Origin: Bursaphelenchus xylophilus | Taxonomy: Eukaryota; Nematoda; Chromadorea; Rhabditida; Aphelenchoididae | NCBI GenBank assembly: GCA_904066235.2 | Contig: CAJFCV020000003.1 | Location: forward strand, 2,666,001-2,730,000 | Direction: 5' to 3' | DNA: 64,000 bases | Shown: in pieces, positions 33,501-44,214 of the stretch | Position numbering within the stretch: the stretch's first letter is position 1 | How the letters are laid out: each line of letters opens with the position of its first letter | Notes under the pieces: generated by a model | Told to the model about the DNA's origin: nothing | Seen by the model: only the letters and a program-made list of their open reading frames with translations | The model's database searches: none | Program-made: the position numbers and the translations under genes

Positions 33501-36474
33501 AGCAGCTTTCCTGTTCAACGCAAAGATCGGTGCAGCAACATTGCGATCATTATGTTCCTGACACACTGATAAGTGGGCCAAAAACTGATGGCATGTCTCA
33601 GTGCACCGCAAAAAACCTGGCCGCAACATTTTAATCGGGCAACGAGTGAAAAAGTCCTGATAATCAACGACAATCATTTTTTCAAAGTGCGCCAGAACCG
33701 CCTAATAACTCAATGCAAAAATTGTCAGGACTTTTTGTAGTATTTTTTCCGGCTGACAGATAAACTAACTACTCAAGCCATCACTCTCACTCTACTTACA
33801 TATAAAGAGTATGGACGATAAATGGGCGTCAAGGGACGGTTATAATACAACGACGGCTATAAAACATAAAATAGTACATACAGTAACAAAATTTTGTTTA
33901 GAGAGAAAGGAATTGACAGCCTATGTATACAGTTACCGTAGTAAAAACAAACAAACTTACTCTGACGGATCCATACGAATCCCCAAGGAATGAGCTCCCG
34001 TATCCGATTCGTTGATTCTGACTCCATCCCGCGGTACCTCTCTTTCCATTTCGGGGCTGGGGATTGCCCCGTGCCCATGGCAAGTCATTGTCCATTACAA
34101 TTCCACTGTCATGTGAGGGAGTCTCATGTGGAGGGAACTGCAACAACAACAACTTATTATTAGCACTTTTAACATTAAATTATCGAAAAGCGGTAAAAAT
34201 AGTTAGCAATTTGCAATAAAAGTCACAACAACAACAAAATATCCGTAAATTTAGTTACAACGAGTCAAAAAATTGGAGTTTTGAGTTAAATTTGAGTCAA
34301 TATTTGATTTGGACGTGCTGAAGAAAATAAAGCCAAAGGCACGTTCGACGGAAAGAAATAACAAGTTTCACCAGAGTAGGATTCTCCCATAAAAGCTCTG
34401 GCGAAACAATATTCACATAGGGAACAGTTTTACTCCGCCTATATTTCATCATTTTCCATAGTCTTTCACCTGCAAAACCTCAAGTTTTTTGTATAGGCCA
34501 TGCACCACTCAACGGTTGGCACGTTTCATCTATCGAGGAGATATTCAGCGATCTTTTGTTGAAGCTTTTACCTTAGAAAGTGACGTTTCCCGACAGACTG
34601 GAATAAGATCACAGGTTTGAAGAGACTGCAGACAGTCAGAGAAATGAAGTTTCCCCAAACGAAAAGCGACGAACGGTTTGATGGCTTTCTCTTCTTTTCC
34701 TATGGTAACTAGCTCTAAATGATAACTGGTCTCAATGATGACTAGTAAAATCTAACTGATAATTGGTCTGGCAGCGGAAGTTGCCGTATTTATTCTCAAC
34801 AGCTGTTTGTTGTAGTTCCCCTCTGAACTACTAGTCGCGCCATGAAGTCCGTGCAATTTGCGCAGTGCATTTTTCCGCCTTTGCCGCTGCGACTTCCCGT
34901 TTTGGCACTAGCGACATGCACTTTTCGGCGATCGAATCCGCGATGTCGGCGAAAACAATTCCATGGACTTTATGGCGCGACTAGTATAAAACATCTCTCA
35001 ACTGTGACAATAAGTTAAACTTTCTTTATTAATCCCCTAAGCCTAGTCAACCCTTCGTTTTCGACTTATTATATGTAGTCTTCAAAAGCCGCTGAAGGGA
35101 ATGCCGTTGAAGCGGTGAATATTGTTTCCGACTGACCAGCACTCTGCTCATTCTTGTGGACCTCCGTTTTTTTCACATCCAATTTCCTTGGTTACAGCCG
35201 TATTTCAAAAGGATTTGTAGCGAAATCCCGACGAAACGAACAAAAAAAGCGAACCTTTTGAGGACTTTGTGTATAAATATTATACGACCACTAGACGAAT
35301 ATTTGAATAATAAACCAAGTGGTAGGAATTTTTGTATAGCTCACCGTGGAAAAAATACGAAATAATATTGTTTACCGCCTTTCATACAGAGCAAGTACTC
35401 TAAATTCGCAAGGGAAGTACTCCAAGCACGACGCTCAGATTTTCTTCAAATTTGGCACGAATACCAGGCATACGCCGGAAAGTTTTAGCTTGCACTTTGC
35501 AGAGGCAGCCGCGATATTCAACAATCTTTGCTGTCGAGAGAGTACGCGAAATGTGGAGAGTGGCCAGAGAGAAAAATACTTTTTTCCGTATCGGTCTGTC
35601 GGGAAAGGATTCCAAGAAGTTACTGGACTTTGGATATTTCTTTCTAGAACCGAAGAAGGCATTACAAATGCGAAAAACGAGTCTTCGAGTTCAGAACTTG
35701 CGTCATTATTGGAAAAAACGATTCTGTTTCTAGGAACAGGAAGGCCATCTTTCCGACAAATCCTGACACATGATCTTTCTCTCATACCTTAGTGCTCTCA
35801 CCTTATACCCAATCCTCTCATTTGGCATGTAATTGTTGTTGTTCTCCAAGACGTTGAGTTTAAGTCTTGCAATTCGATTCTCAGGGATTTCTCGGAGGCC
35901 ATTGTCAACTCTCAGCGCTTCACCCTGCCCTTGGCTTCTCTCCGATCTCTCGGAACGTCTGTTCTGTTCAGCAGCAAGCGCTAAAACACAAACAATTCAA
36001 TTTTAAGACCGAAAAATTTCATTTCAAAACAAAAAATCCAAAGTCTCACCTAAAGCGCTGAACGCTGCATTGAAGTCGTTAAACTCATTGCCATATCTCC
36101 CTGAATTTATCACTTTTAACGTCTTGAACTGCTCATTTAGCACTCGGTTTGCGTCTTCATCCAACGGCCGAAAGTAACGCTGGCCGTTGACGACGATCGA
36201 TTGGACCCCAAGGAGAGTTGTGTTGTCATCCAAGGACAGGTCGAGTTTGCTCAAATTACTGATCGATTTTGAGGAAAACAGTTTTTCCGGAGGAAGAAGG
36301 ATATTTGGTTCGTTTAGCGACTCCAAACTCCGGTTTAGGTTGTAACTGTCAATCGGCTCGAGTGGGCATCGCCTCGAGACTTGGATTGGATTTCGTTGAT
36401 GATTTGTAACTGGGATTACGGAGCGAACTGCGCTTTGTGGAGGGTTTAGAAGCCGGGGAAGTGGGTTTACTCGG
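27503..36474 (-). CDS. Coiled-coil protein, possibly CSPP1/CCDC66-like (5' end not found)
   Basis: Six exons join in phase: 36050-36474, 35802-35980, 33961-34137, 32030-32286, 28633-29122 and 27503-27739 (stop). This gives about 588 codons, with the 5' exons missing. The N-terminal half is Ser/Asn/Pro-rich. At exons 4-5 lies YYDPIEESKRWEKEQHR and a long charged coiled coil rich in EEERER/QRQRAEMERE, then LEWWERKKTWEERQKE and SPVIPALRNR, then a Ser/Arg-rich tail. A coiled coil with aromatic and proline motifs recalls centrosome/cilium proteins of the CSPP1/CCDC66 group, but this is a resemblance by eye only. The exon at 36474 starts in phase 2, so at least one upstream exon lies between 36.5 and about 39.5 kb. 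A CGTATTTTAC motif, MITEs and a 2-kb foldback occupy the introns. Confidence 0.75.
27794..27982. mobile_element. hAT-like miniature element, perfect ends
   Basis: CAGAGATTGCCACGG and its exact inverse form the ends. The 8-bp duplication GTCTTAAT flanks it (27786-27793, 27983-27990). The GGAGCC-rich core is shared with 1893-2334. It lies in the last intron of the coiled-coil gene and looks young. Confidence 0.95.
28270..28459. repeat. Family-D MITE
   Basis: ACTAGTCCTTCCGGAAAGTC starts the copy, and internal GCACTGTG/GCACAGTGC blocks are present. It abuts the next family-A copy without spacing. Confidence 0.75.
28460..28607. repeat. Family-A MITE
   Basis: CAGCGTGTCGGGAAAGTAAT lies at the left and TTCATTATTTTCCCGACAAG at the right, ending close to the splice donor of the 28633-29122 exon. 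Confidence 0.8.
29237..29389. repeat. Family-A MITE
   Basis: CAGTCTGTCGGGAAAATAAT and the inverse right end are intact, with a full-length core. Confidence 0.85.
30252..30324 (+). ncRNA. tRNA-like Pol III module, left arm of IR2
   Basis: The A box GGTATAGTGG (30261-30270) and B box GAGTTCGATCC (30303-30313) are well formed. A 3' end reading GTGGAACCA weakly pairs with the 5' GTTTTTC. This is probably a degenerate tRNA-derived promoter. It reads inward. Confidence 0.75.
31331..31404 (-). ncRNA. tRNA-like Pol III module, right arm of IR2
   Basis: Inverted copy with B box at 31343-31353 and A box at 31386-31395. It reads inward, opposite the left module. Confidence 0.75.
32462..32605. repeat. 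Family-A MITE
   Basis: Both ends are intact (CAGTCTGTCGGGAAAATAAT and its inverse). It lies in an intron of the coiled-coil gene. Confidence 0.88.
32606..33955. other. Intron of the coiled-coil gene, no further gene seen
   Basis: There is a short GGGCCGGTCC...GGCCCAGCCGGCCC block at 32665-32727, probably a hAT-core relic, and a degraded family-A right end near 33540-33570. The rest is unremarkable. Confidence 0.5.
34829..34986. repeat. Family-D MITE with TACTAGTCGCGCC ends
   Basis: TACTAGTCGCGCCATGAAGT and ACTTTATGGCGCGACTAGTA are inverse ends. It has the same ends as the diverged copy at 25636. Confidence 0.85.
35405..35610. repeat. Family-E left half
   Basis: GCAAGGGAAGTACTCCAAGC, then ACGACGCTCAG, matches family-E left ends. 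The right half is absent. Confidence 0.65.
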
Positions 36475-36816
36475 CTGGAATTGAAAATATCAAGTCTGGT
36501 GCGAATTGCGGCACCAGGGAAACAGTTGACCCACGGTTGGGTCAAGTGTTTCTCTCGGTAGGAAATTGAAAAATGGGTTTGAAAAAACGTGGCGCAAATA
36601 AAAATTACAATTTCCTAATATATACGAGACTTTTAGTAAGCGTATTACTGGTATTATCGACGTTTCTACATTGAATTGGCCAAAAATTCGCATTTTTTGA
36701 ATTAAGAGTGTTTTTGGTTGCGATTTTGACGGTAATAGAAAACAAGGATGAGCGGAAAATACATTTTTCGATAGCTACAAATCTAGGCTATATATCTAAA
36801 TTTACAAAAACTACAG

Positions 36817-36960
36817 TATGAAACATACGATATTGGCGTCCTTGGCTTCATTGTGAAGGATTTGAAAGTCACAGATGGGCCTCCAGGAATGTCCATGGAG
36901 CTTTGCATTGACGGATTAAAGGCATATGTTCTGACCATGATGAAGCTGCTAAAATCAGAG
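36817..36960 (+). other. Isolated exon-like coding stretch, unknown
   Basis: Exactly 48 codons are open between CTACAG and GTATTA, with a protein-like composition (YDIGVLGFIVKDLKVTDG, then MSMELCIDGLKAYVL). It lies antisense to the coiled-coil gene, upstream of its first known exon. No partner exon was found. It may be a pseudogene fragment, a captured exon or part of a gene not resolved here. Confidence 0.35.
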
Positions 36961-36999
36961 GTATTACTCAGCCATCTTCCGGCTCGTAAAAAATAGTAA

Positions 37000-39577
37000 C
37001 GCTCTTGGGGAAGTGCTCGGTTTGAGTAAGATATTCTTACTCTAATAGCCGGAAATATAGGAGAAAAAATGCATACATGCTATTTAGTATATACACATCC
37101 TGCAAGCGAAAAAATGCGAGAGAGTTTCTGGAGATGCAAAGATTATGTCTGTTGCAAATTTTGCCACAAATTTGCAGTTTTGCGCAGAGGCGAGACGTGA
37201 AAAAATAGGCATAGCGAAGGTGCGTTTTATTGCTGGTTCAGATATAACCACCTTTTCTTACTTTTCTATTGAAACCCTCGGCTTAATTGACCCAAAGTGA
37301 TTGTATTATTATACAAAAATGACCAAAGATTGCTCCAAAAAACAAAGGCAGTAAGTTTTGTTCGAATATTATAATATTACAGTACTAAAATAATACATTG
37401 TATATATATTTTGTGTAATATCCAAAATATATAGGTGATAAACTCATCTTAGTGTCCGGTTAACCTTGTCATTTCTATTGGCCGAGCCTTCTCCTAGCCT
37501 TCCCCATGCCTACAACGACAAATCAAGGGAACGCATCGTCGACCAGGTGCCGTTGATTCGAAAAATCACCAAAATTTTCCTACATATACTCGCAAAAAAG
37601 GGCTGAAAAATCCCGGTTGCTTTATAAAGCTCAACCAAAAATTTGACATATGCTTTAGAAAAGTCATACAATTTAAATTCCGGCAACATTTCCCAAAAAA
37701 CATATTTTTAACATTGCTTTCAACGCAAAGAAAGGCCACAAAATCCGTCTCTTTGACCAAGAGTCACTCCCCAATTTCAACAAAGCAATGACCGCCACTC
37801 AGAGATGCATGATTTGCATCCCGCAAACGTCCGCATGACAATGCTGGGAAGAACGGTTACCATGGATGGGCCCTCAGGGGAAATGGGCATTTCCGCGCGT
37901 CTTAACTCTATTATTATAATACGCAACTCGACGGAGAGACAGGTGCTTCTGAGGAGGTGCGAATGATGTGGGAATTGTAGTAGGTGTGAAATTGAAAGTT
38001 ACTTTTTCGTAAAAGTAATAGTAATTTTGAAGGAAATGGAAGTAATTTGTACATAAATTTGGGATTTCTTAGGTTTTCTGAAGGTTAGAGAAGGAAAAAC
38101 CCTGTTTACAGGTGTTGTAGCAATTTAGTTTTGTACGAAACTTGATACAAATCAAATTTAGAGTTGTTCTACGACATATCCGAACATTTTTGACCACACT
38201 GTGCAGAAAACATCTTGAAGCAAAAAAAATTTTGTTCAGCAAATTCCACAAACAAATGAGGCTTTTAGGTCAAAAATTCAAAAAAAAAATATTTTTTTTT
38301 TCATTTTTATTATGAAAATTCTCCATTCCGCGCTAAACATGCAACAAAAAGTCGCAAAAAACCTACGCTAAAGGAGAAAAGGCAAAAAAAAACATTTTTC
38401 TCTAACCGACTCTCCTCATTTTACGTACTATCCCCAAAAAAGGGACGTTGAATAACTTGATTCTTATTATTACATTGGGCAAGCCAAAACCTTCAGGAAT
38501 TTAAATCTGGCCTCTACAAAAGAACTATGCCGAATTTAGTGAAAATCCGACAGCTGTGCCTCGAGCAATTTTCATGGCAAAAAAACTGCAATTTTCCACA
38601 CCTCAAGTGACAAAGAATGGTAAAAACTCTAACGACCGGCACATTCATAGCAAAATTTATCGATTCAAGATAACAACCGGACACCACAGGGCTTCTATGA
38701 GCTCATATGGGCGTCCCTACAGCCATGTCTTTTGATTAGCAACAGCTTGTTCAAACCGTTCTATCAAAACCCGGCTTTAAAAGGTTCAATCATTTCTAAT
38801 CCTAAAAAAAATGTTGCTTTACTAGCCTTACTATGCTCCCCCTCATTTCATAAGATACACCATCCAATTCCATGGCATTCTCTGGGAAAGTAATAGGCCA
38901 GAAGCCATTCAAATTCAATAAATTATATTATACTAGCCAGCTGAAAAAAAACTGTAAAGAAAGCAATTTATGTAAAAAATAATGTTCAACCCATTTTTCT
39001 ATTAATGAATAAAGATTTTGAGGTTAAAAAACGCGAAGATAACGAATTTGGAGTTTGCAAGAGTAACGATATTACTTCAGACAGACGTGAAATCTAATTA
39101 TTATCGCGGTTCCCATAACGACAAGGATACGCAAGATACGTGGGAGACACGTAGGAGACAAACAAACAGCGCCGAAGGACAGTATTTGGCCAATTTTAAT
39201 TGCATTATGAGATAAATTGTACATCAATGTCTAAAGCAATATAATTTTATGTTACAGATAAGTTTTTAGGCCTAATAAGCTACAAAAAAATTAGAAATAT
39301 TGTTGTAATTTCCTCGTTTCACCGACTTTTACACCTTTTATCACTGTAATTGGCAGATTTTAAAAATCCGATAAAGTTTTGACACTTCGTCACAAAAATC
39401 AATAATGTGGCATTTCGTCGAATCCACAGATTATTTTTGTGGAAAAAACTTCGATTTTGATCGAAACGGGTGAACAAGGGTAAACTCAGGTGTAGTCTAC
39501 TTACTTTCTACCGCATTTTCATTTAAATTATTGGAAGATTGCGGGGATATTATACTTCATCCCTAAACTAGCCAAGA
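37000..39577. other. Gene-poor stretch
   Basis: Apart from the dispersed repeat at 37470-37560, I see only AT-rich sequence. The missing 5' exons of the minus-strand coiled-coil gene and the promoter of VPS37 should lie here. A short minus-strand ORF near 37790-37900 (starting MPISPEGPSM) could be a first exon but its phase does not fit. Confidence 0.4.
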
Positions 39578-40578
39578 ATGTCGCAAAAATCGTTGGATGA
39601 GCTTGTGAGTGAAGCAGCGACAAATCTACAATACTCCCTGAGGAATTTGCCATACGAACAGCTGAATGATTTGATCAATAACAAGGCCAAACTGGATCAA
39701 CACTGCCAAAGCTCACCTGTTGTAGGTTTTCTTTTGTTTTTGATGCTTTTGTTTTTAGATGAAGTTGGTTTTGTGTTTAAAATCTTTCATACATACCGTT
39801 GGATGTTTTAATTGCTAAATAACATCTTTTCCTATCCAACTTTTGTTTTTTTATTTGCTTTTCTCTTTTTTACCTAGTGTAATATCCAAAATGCCTGTTT
39901 CTCCAAAATTACCGATTGATAGAAGGCGAGGATCGTTTTGAAAGCTTTTTTATTTCTTGTTCTTTCTATAAGTCTGTATTTCAGCTGAATGTATTGATAA
40001 CCAAGCGAGATGGACTAAAACGGGTGGCCAAGAGCTATGCTGAGCATAATTTGGATCATGAACAACGATTTTATTCGACAAAGAACACCCTGAGAGAAAC
40101 ACAGATTCAAACAAAGCGGCTAAAAGCTGAATGTGAGCGGTTGAAGGCTGAACTTGAACAAATTGGAGAGAACCGACGGATAGATAAAGTAGCCAATCTT
40201 TTGAGGGCAAGTGTAAGGAAAACTGAAGATGAAAGTGAGGTAAGTAGCTTTTATTTTTGTGTCTTGGCTTTTAGGTTGAAAGAGCGTTCTTTAACAAACC
40301 TTTTAACGAGGTTTTGATTCATTTTTCGATGATTCATCGAGATCGTCAAGTATAATATTGTGACGTTTTTATTTGAATACTTCTTGGAGGAAATTAGGTT
40401 CAGAGTGAAGTATTCGGATTCATATCTCCATTTTCAGGCCTTAATGGAACAATTTCTGGATGGGAAGTCGAATCTAGACCAATTTGTTGAAGAGTATCAG
40501 AAAAAACGACAACTTTTCCACGAAAAAGAGTTCAAATCGAGGAAATTGGATGAAATTTTGCAAATGCAGAGGATATGA
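39578..40578 (+). CDS. vps-37: VPS37, ESCRT-I subunit (3 exons)
   Basis: Exons are 39578-39721, 39985-40239 and 40438-40578, all phase 0, giving 179 aa. The protein is one helical Mod_r (modifier of rudimentary) domain. The C-terminal block MEQFLDGKSNLDQFVEEY, then QKKRQLFHEKEFKSRKL, is the family hallmark, and exon 2 is a long coiled coil around LKAECERLKAELEQI. The N-terminus (LRNLPYEQLNDLINN) also fits. VPS37 joins TSG101 and VPS28 in the cytosolic ESCRT-I complex that sorts ubiquitinated cargo into multivesicular endosomes. The length is that of the small, single-domain VPS37 type. It is convergent with the Gemin6-like gene, with a hairpin repeat between. Confidence 0.92.
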
Positions 40579-40859
40579 GTCCAACTTGTGACTTTACATC
40601 ACATTCTATTTTGTTAACACTTAACATCCTGCTTTCATTGCATGGTCAACGGGTATAATTTTGATTTTTCAAATGTTCTGACTTCTCTTGGAGCTCATTA
40701 ATTTATCAATCTATGGGTGATTTGTGAATGGACTTTTATTATTTTTATGATGGTTCACGGTGAACTGCAGATATAAATACAAATTAAACTCATCCATCTT
40801 GGGGTGTATCTTTCAAGCAATCGAATTTGCGGTTCATTGGGTAATAATTTACATTTAAA

Positions 40860-41106
40860 GTTGTAAATGGGGTTTTATTTATCGGAAATAGGATAAATAA
40901 TAGCGAGGTAAAACCCGAGACTGATGTCAATTCGGAGATTTACAAAAAATTTTGTGCCAACTGACTGAAAAAGGTGTGTCTGTTTTACGTCTTATGATGT
41001 CTCATTTGGGAAACATGGGATAGGAAATTTCTTACGGAAGTGGAGGGTACAGAAACAGAGCGTGAGGAAGAGAAGGTCAGAGAAATTTCGGAAACAGTTT
41101 CCGAAT
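40860..41106. repeat. Left arm of hairpin between VPS37 and Gemin6-like genes
   Basis: This arm is inverted at 41358-41597 with scattered mismatches and small indels. A family-C palindrome (41104-41357) sits exactly in the centre. Confidence 0.85.
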
Positions 41107-41357
41107 ACAGTGACGCACCTGATCCAGTGCCAAAAAACGTATCATTTTGCATCCGGGAAGTATCAAAAAATGTGGCAAAATGTCTCCTTCTCCAAGTGAA
41201 AAACTCCGTTTTGAAGGGCCCCTCACAAAAAGAGCGGATGTGCTTTTGAAATCGGAGTTTTTCACTTGGGGAGGGAGGTATTTTGCCACATTTTTGATAC
41301 TTCCCGGATGCAAAATGGTACGTTTTTTTCCACTGGATCAGGTCCGCAACTGTATTC
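41104..41357. repeat. Family-C MITE at hairpin centre
   Basis: ACAGTGACGCACCTGATCCA and the inverse GGATCAGGTCCGCAACTGT mark the ends. The core is intact. Confidence 0.88.
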
Positions 41358-41597
41358 AGAAACTGTTTCCGGAATTTCTTTGATCCTCTCTTCTTCACGC
41401 TCTGTTTCTGTACCCTCCAATTCTGTAGGAAATTTCCTATCCGATGTTTCCCAAATTTGACATCATAAGACGTAAAAAGACACACTTTTTTGAGTCAATT
41501 GGCACAAAATTTTTGTGAATCTCCGAATTTACATCAGTCACGGTTTATACCTGGCTATTATTCATCCGATTTCCGATAAATAAAACCCATTTACAAC
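41358..41597. repeat. Right arm of hairpin, abutting the Gemin6-like stop codon
   Basis: The arm ends two bases from the stop codon of the minus-strand gene (41600-41602), so it forms that gene's 3' UTR and downstream DNA. It contains TTTATTTATCGG in the gene sense but no clear AATAAA. Confidence 0.8.
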
Positions 41598-41599
41598 GT

Positions 41600-42349
41600 T
41601 TACTGTAAAACATTAGCTAATACTTTCTGAGTTCTTTCGAGCGCCACCAAATTCTCTGAGATCATGCTCTGTTTGTTGTACGGATATTCGATAATCACTG
41701 GGCCCACTTTGATGGTCTTTTCGGTTTCTTCAAATGGGACATTTTGAGCGTTCAAATGGTCCAATAGAGCTTGCTTTCGACCTTGTACTAGGCCTTCTGG
41801 CTCATTTTCTTCGGGTTTTTGAGCGAAACGTTGGTCAATTTGTTCGATTAGATTGTCCACAGTGCCCGAGGTTTCGGGAAATTCATCGATTCCGGTGAGT
41901 TCATGGACTAGTTTGATCGAGTATGATGGAATTAGGAGGAGCTTGGATGGAGACACTAAAAATGTTAATGTAATATAAAAAAAACAAAATTTTTGAAAGA
42001 AAATAGCTTTATTAAGTTCTAAAAACCTCGTATGAGCCATGGCAGAGATCATTGTCGAAAAATTTCGACCTAAAAATTTCGAAAACCCCAGGAAAACCTT
42101 GTTTTATCCATTTTTTACCAAAAATCTCAATTTTCTTGTCCAAAAGGTCTTCCAAAAAATTCAAATCGCCTCTGGCCCACCTTTGTCCTCCTCATTGAAT
42201 TGTGCGATCACCAAATTCCTCGTATCCGGATCCACCGTATACAAATTTCCATAAATCTCTTTGGCTCTGGTGGCGGACTGTAATTCCACTTTGATCGGGG
42301 TACCCTGCAGGTCGTAGAGTTGTTGAATGTCCACCGTTGAGACTTCCAT
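41600..42349 (-). CDS. GEMIN6: Gemin6-like Sm-fold protein (2 exons)
   Basis: Exons 42181-42349 and 41600-41955 join in phase 1 (AAAG donor, TTTTTAG acceptor) to give 174 aa; human Gemin6 is 167 aa. Residues about 15-75 form an Sm-like fold: GTPIKVELQSATRAKEIYG, then NLYTVDPDTRNLVIAQF, then LLLIPSYSIKLVHEL. The C-terminal part (GRKQALLDHLNAQNVPFEET, then VGPVIIEYPYNKQSMISEN) follows the order of Gemin6: basic helix, short linker, hydrophobic strand, Pro-Tyr segment, final helix. Gemin6 pairs with Gemin7 in the SMN complex for snRNP assembly. It lies 269 bp downstream of mL48 on the same strand, with a TTTAG splice acceptor just before its ATG, which fits SL2-type trans-splicing. An LSM12-type protein is the main alternative. 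Confidence 0.75.
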
Positions 42350-42353
42350 TCGC

Positions 42354-42360
42354 CTAAATT
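42354..42360 (-). promoter_or_regulatory. Likely trans-splice acceptor of the Gemin6-like gene
   Basis: AATTTAG lies immediately upstream of GCGAATG on the minus strand. It follows the AATAAA of the upstream gene by about 90 bases, the usual nematode operon spacing. Confidence 0.55.
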
Positions 42361-42445
42361 TTAGTTTAGATCTTTTTTATTCAAAGAGATATTCTAAAAT
42401 CGAAGAAATTTCGAATTTTTTACCACCAACTTTTTTCATAAAATT

Positions 42446-42455
42446 TTTATTTATT
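42446..42455 (-). terminator. Polyadenylation signal of mL48
   Basis: Overlapping AATAAATAAA on the minus strand, 164 bases after the mL48 stop and about 90 bases before the next gene's splice acceptor. Confidence 0.65.
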
Positions 42456-42618
42456 CTGATAAAAACAAACAAATCAAACCGCGGAGAAGACAAAACAACC
42501 TAAAAATAAACACATTCAAGAAAATTTGATACCAAATTCCTCTTGATATTGCCATTTTATAGGATAAAACATGTCTAAAATACCCCTGAACATGTTTCAT
42601 CGTATAAAATGACCAAGA

Positions 42619-43327
42619 TTACTCCCATCCAAGATTCCTTCGTACCACTGGGTCGTCCAGACTCTTGAGTTCCTCTTGTCGCGCTTTCAACAGCAGATCG
42701 GGAATGTATCGATAGTCCTCATCTTGTTTTTCATGAACCTTCGCCGTCAATTTGACGCCCGATGGTAGATGAGTTTGAATAAAGTTGATGAACAGCTGTA
42801 GACGGACGGCAGACACCGAGGACAATCGAATCCATCGATCGTAGGTGTGGAGTTCGATTTCTGAGTCGACAACAGTGGAATTTGGCTTCAGAGTTGTGAT
42901 TCGCTCAGTTGTGGAGGAAACAGCGTAGCTAAAACATCAAAAATTAGTCTTAGACTACATCAGTAGCCTTCTCTGCAACTCTGAGATCGTTTTTCTTGGC
43001 ATTTACGCCTAGCGAAACTCCATTCTAAACAGCTTTGTACCTAAACTTCGAAAAATTCAACTAAAATAGCAGAACTGACCTCAGATCAACCTTGAACTTG
43101 AAATGCTTGGCCATTGTGTGCACGAAGTGCTGATACTTCTCCAAAGGACCGTAGTCGTAGCCCTGCAGGCGAATATTCACATTTTCGAACTCCGGATATT
43201 GTCGTTTGTCGATCAAAACTGGCTCGTAAAGACCTTCCGATTTGCCGGGCTTCGGTTTGGGAGTGGCGGCAGTGATGGTTCTCAATTGATTTAGCCGCCA
43301 AAGAGGTCTGTAGAGCCTTGGCAGCAT
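42619..43327 (-). CDS. MRPL48: Mitochondrial large-subunit ribosomal protein mL48 (apparent 1-base frameshift)
   Basis: Exon 1 (43080-43327) starts MLPRLYRPLWRLNQLRTI, an Arg-rich mitochondrial presequence. The body YEPVLIDKRQYPEFENVNIR, then LQGYDYGPLEKYQHFVHTMA, matches the S10-like fold of mL48. Exon 2 (42619-42927) opens SYAVSSTTER and later reads WIRLSSVSAVRLQLFINFIQ and THLPSGVKLTAKVHEKQDED, again as in mL48 (the SLPEGVRLSVKEH block of the human protein). Between these two parts, near 42900-42905, the frame is off by one base: the codon after GAGCG lacks a base, leaving TGA in frame. The splice phases on both sides are otherwise correct. An assembly error or a recent mutation explains this better than an extra intron. 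It acts in the mitoribosome and heads a probable two-gene operon. Confidence 0.85.
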
Positions 43328-43397
43328 CTGAAATTTGAGTTGAATAAAATTGGTAATGAGAAGTCAATAAAACTTGGTAAAAGCGGCTAAGAGACAT

Positions 43398-44026
43398 TCA
43401 ATTCAAACAAAATCAACTTACATCAAATACTTATTACACATTCAATGTCTGGAAAACACTTCCAGCTAAAAAAGAAGTGAAAGAAAAAACCTCGGATATT
43501 ATACTAGGCACTTTGAGACAAATCCGGAATTTTTGATTGCAGATGGTCATAAATTGTAAGCAAATAGAACAAAAAGAAAGGAAACATCAAGACAAAATTC
43601 ATTTTACTGAATAAACTGCCTCACCACACCGTTTTCAAGACATTTTCCAGACAAAGGTCAAGTATAACATAATTAAAAATATGAACCAAAAAATTCAAAA
43701 AAAAAAGACAAAATAATCGACAAAAATTCTTGAGTTTACCTTGGTCACTCGTTTCAATCAAAAAAAATCAAGATTTTTCTCCGAAAAAAAAATATTTTAC
43801 CAATTTGACGAAATGTCACAATATCGATTTTTGCGACGAAGTGTAAAAATATTATTGGATTTTTTAATTATGGTGCTTTGATCGTTTGAACAGCTAGAAG
43901 TCAGTGAGAAATAGGAATTTCAAAGATATTTCGTCATTCTTGTAACACTAGGGCGTCAGAATTCCTTTATCTAGGCCCTTTAAGGTGTCAAAAACACATA
44001 TCGAAAATTGACAGGAGCTCGGCCTA
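43398..44026. other. Upstream region of the mL48/Gemin6-like operon
   Basis: AT-rich DNA without a repeat or gene that I can define. The promoter of the operon should be here; no TATA motif stands out. Confidence 0.4.
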
Positions 44027-44214
44027 ACAAGGGAATGGTTTGAACTGTCCGTGAGCTTTCAACATGAGACCTCCAAATTCTGAAAGAGCGTACAAAATTT
44101 AGTAGGAATCCGCCTTCCATTTTTGCCGAATGGTCTTGGGAGACGCGAAATATCGACAGAAAGATCCGACAAAAAAATCGAGAGAGAGAAAAGACGAACC
44201 GAAAGGCCCGGAGA

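Noticed and set aside
41040..41485. Glu/Ser-rich ORFs between VPS37 and the Gemin6-like gene
   Set aside because: They read through a hairpin repeat and its central MITE.
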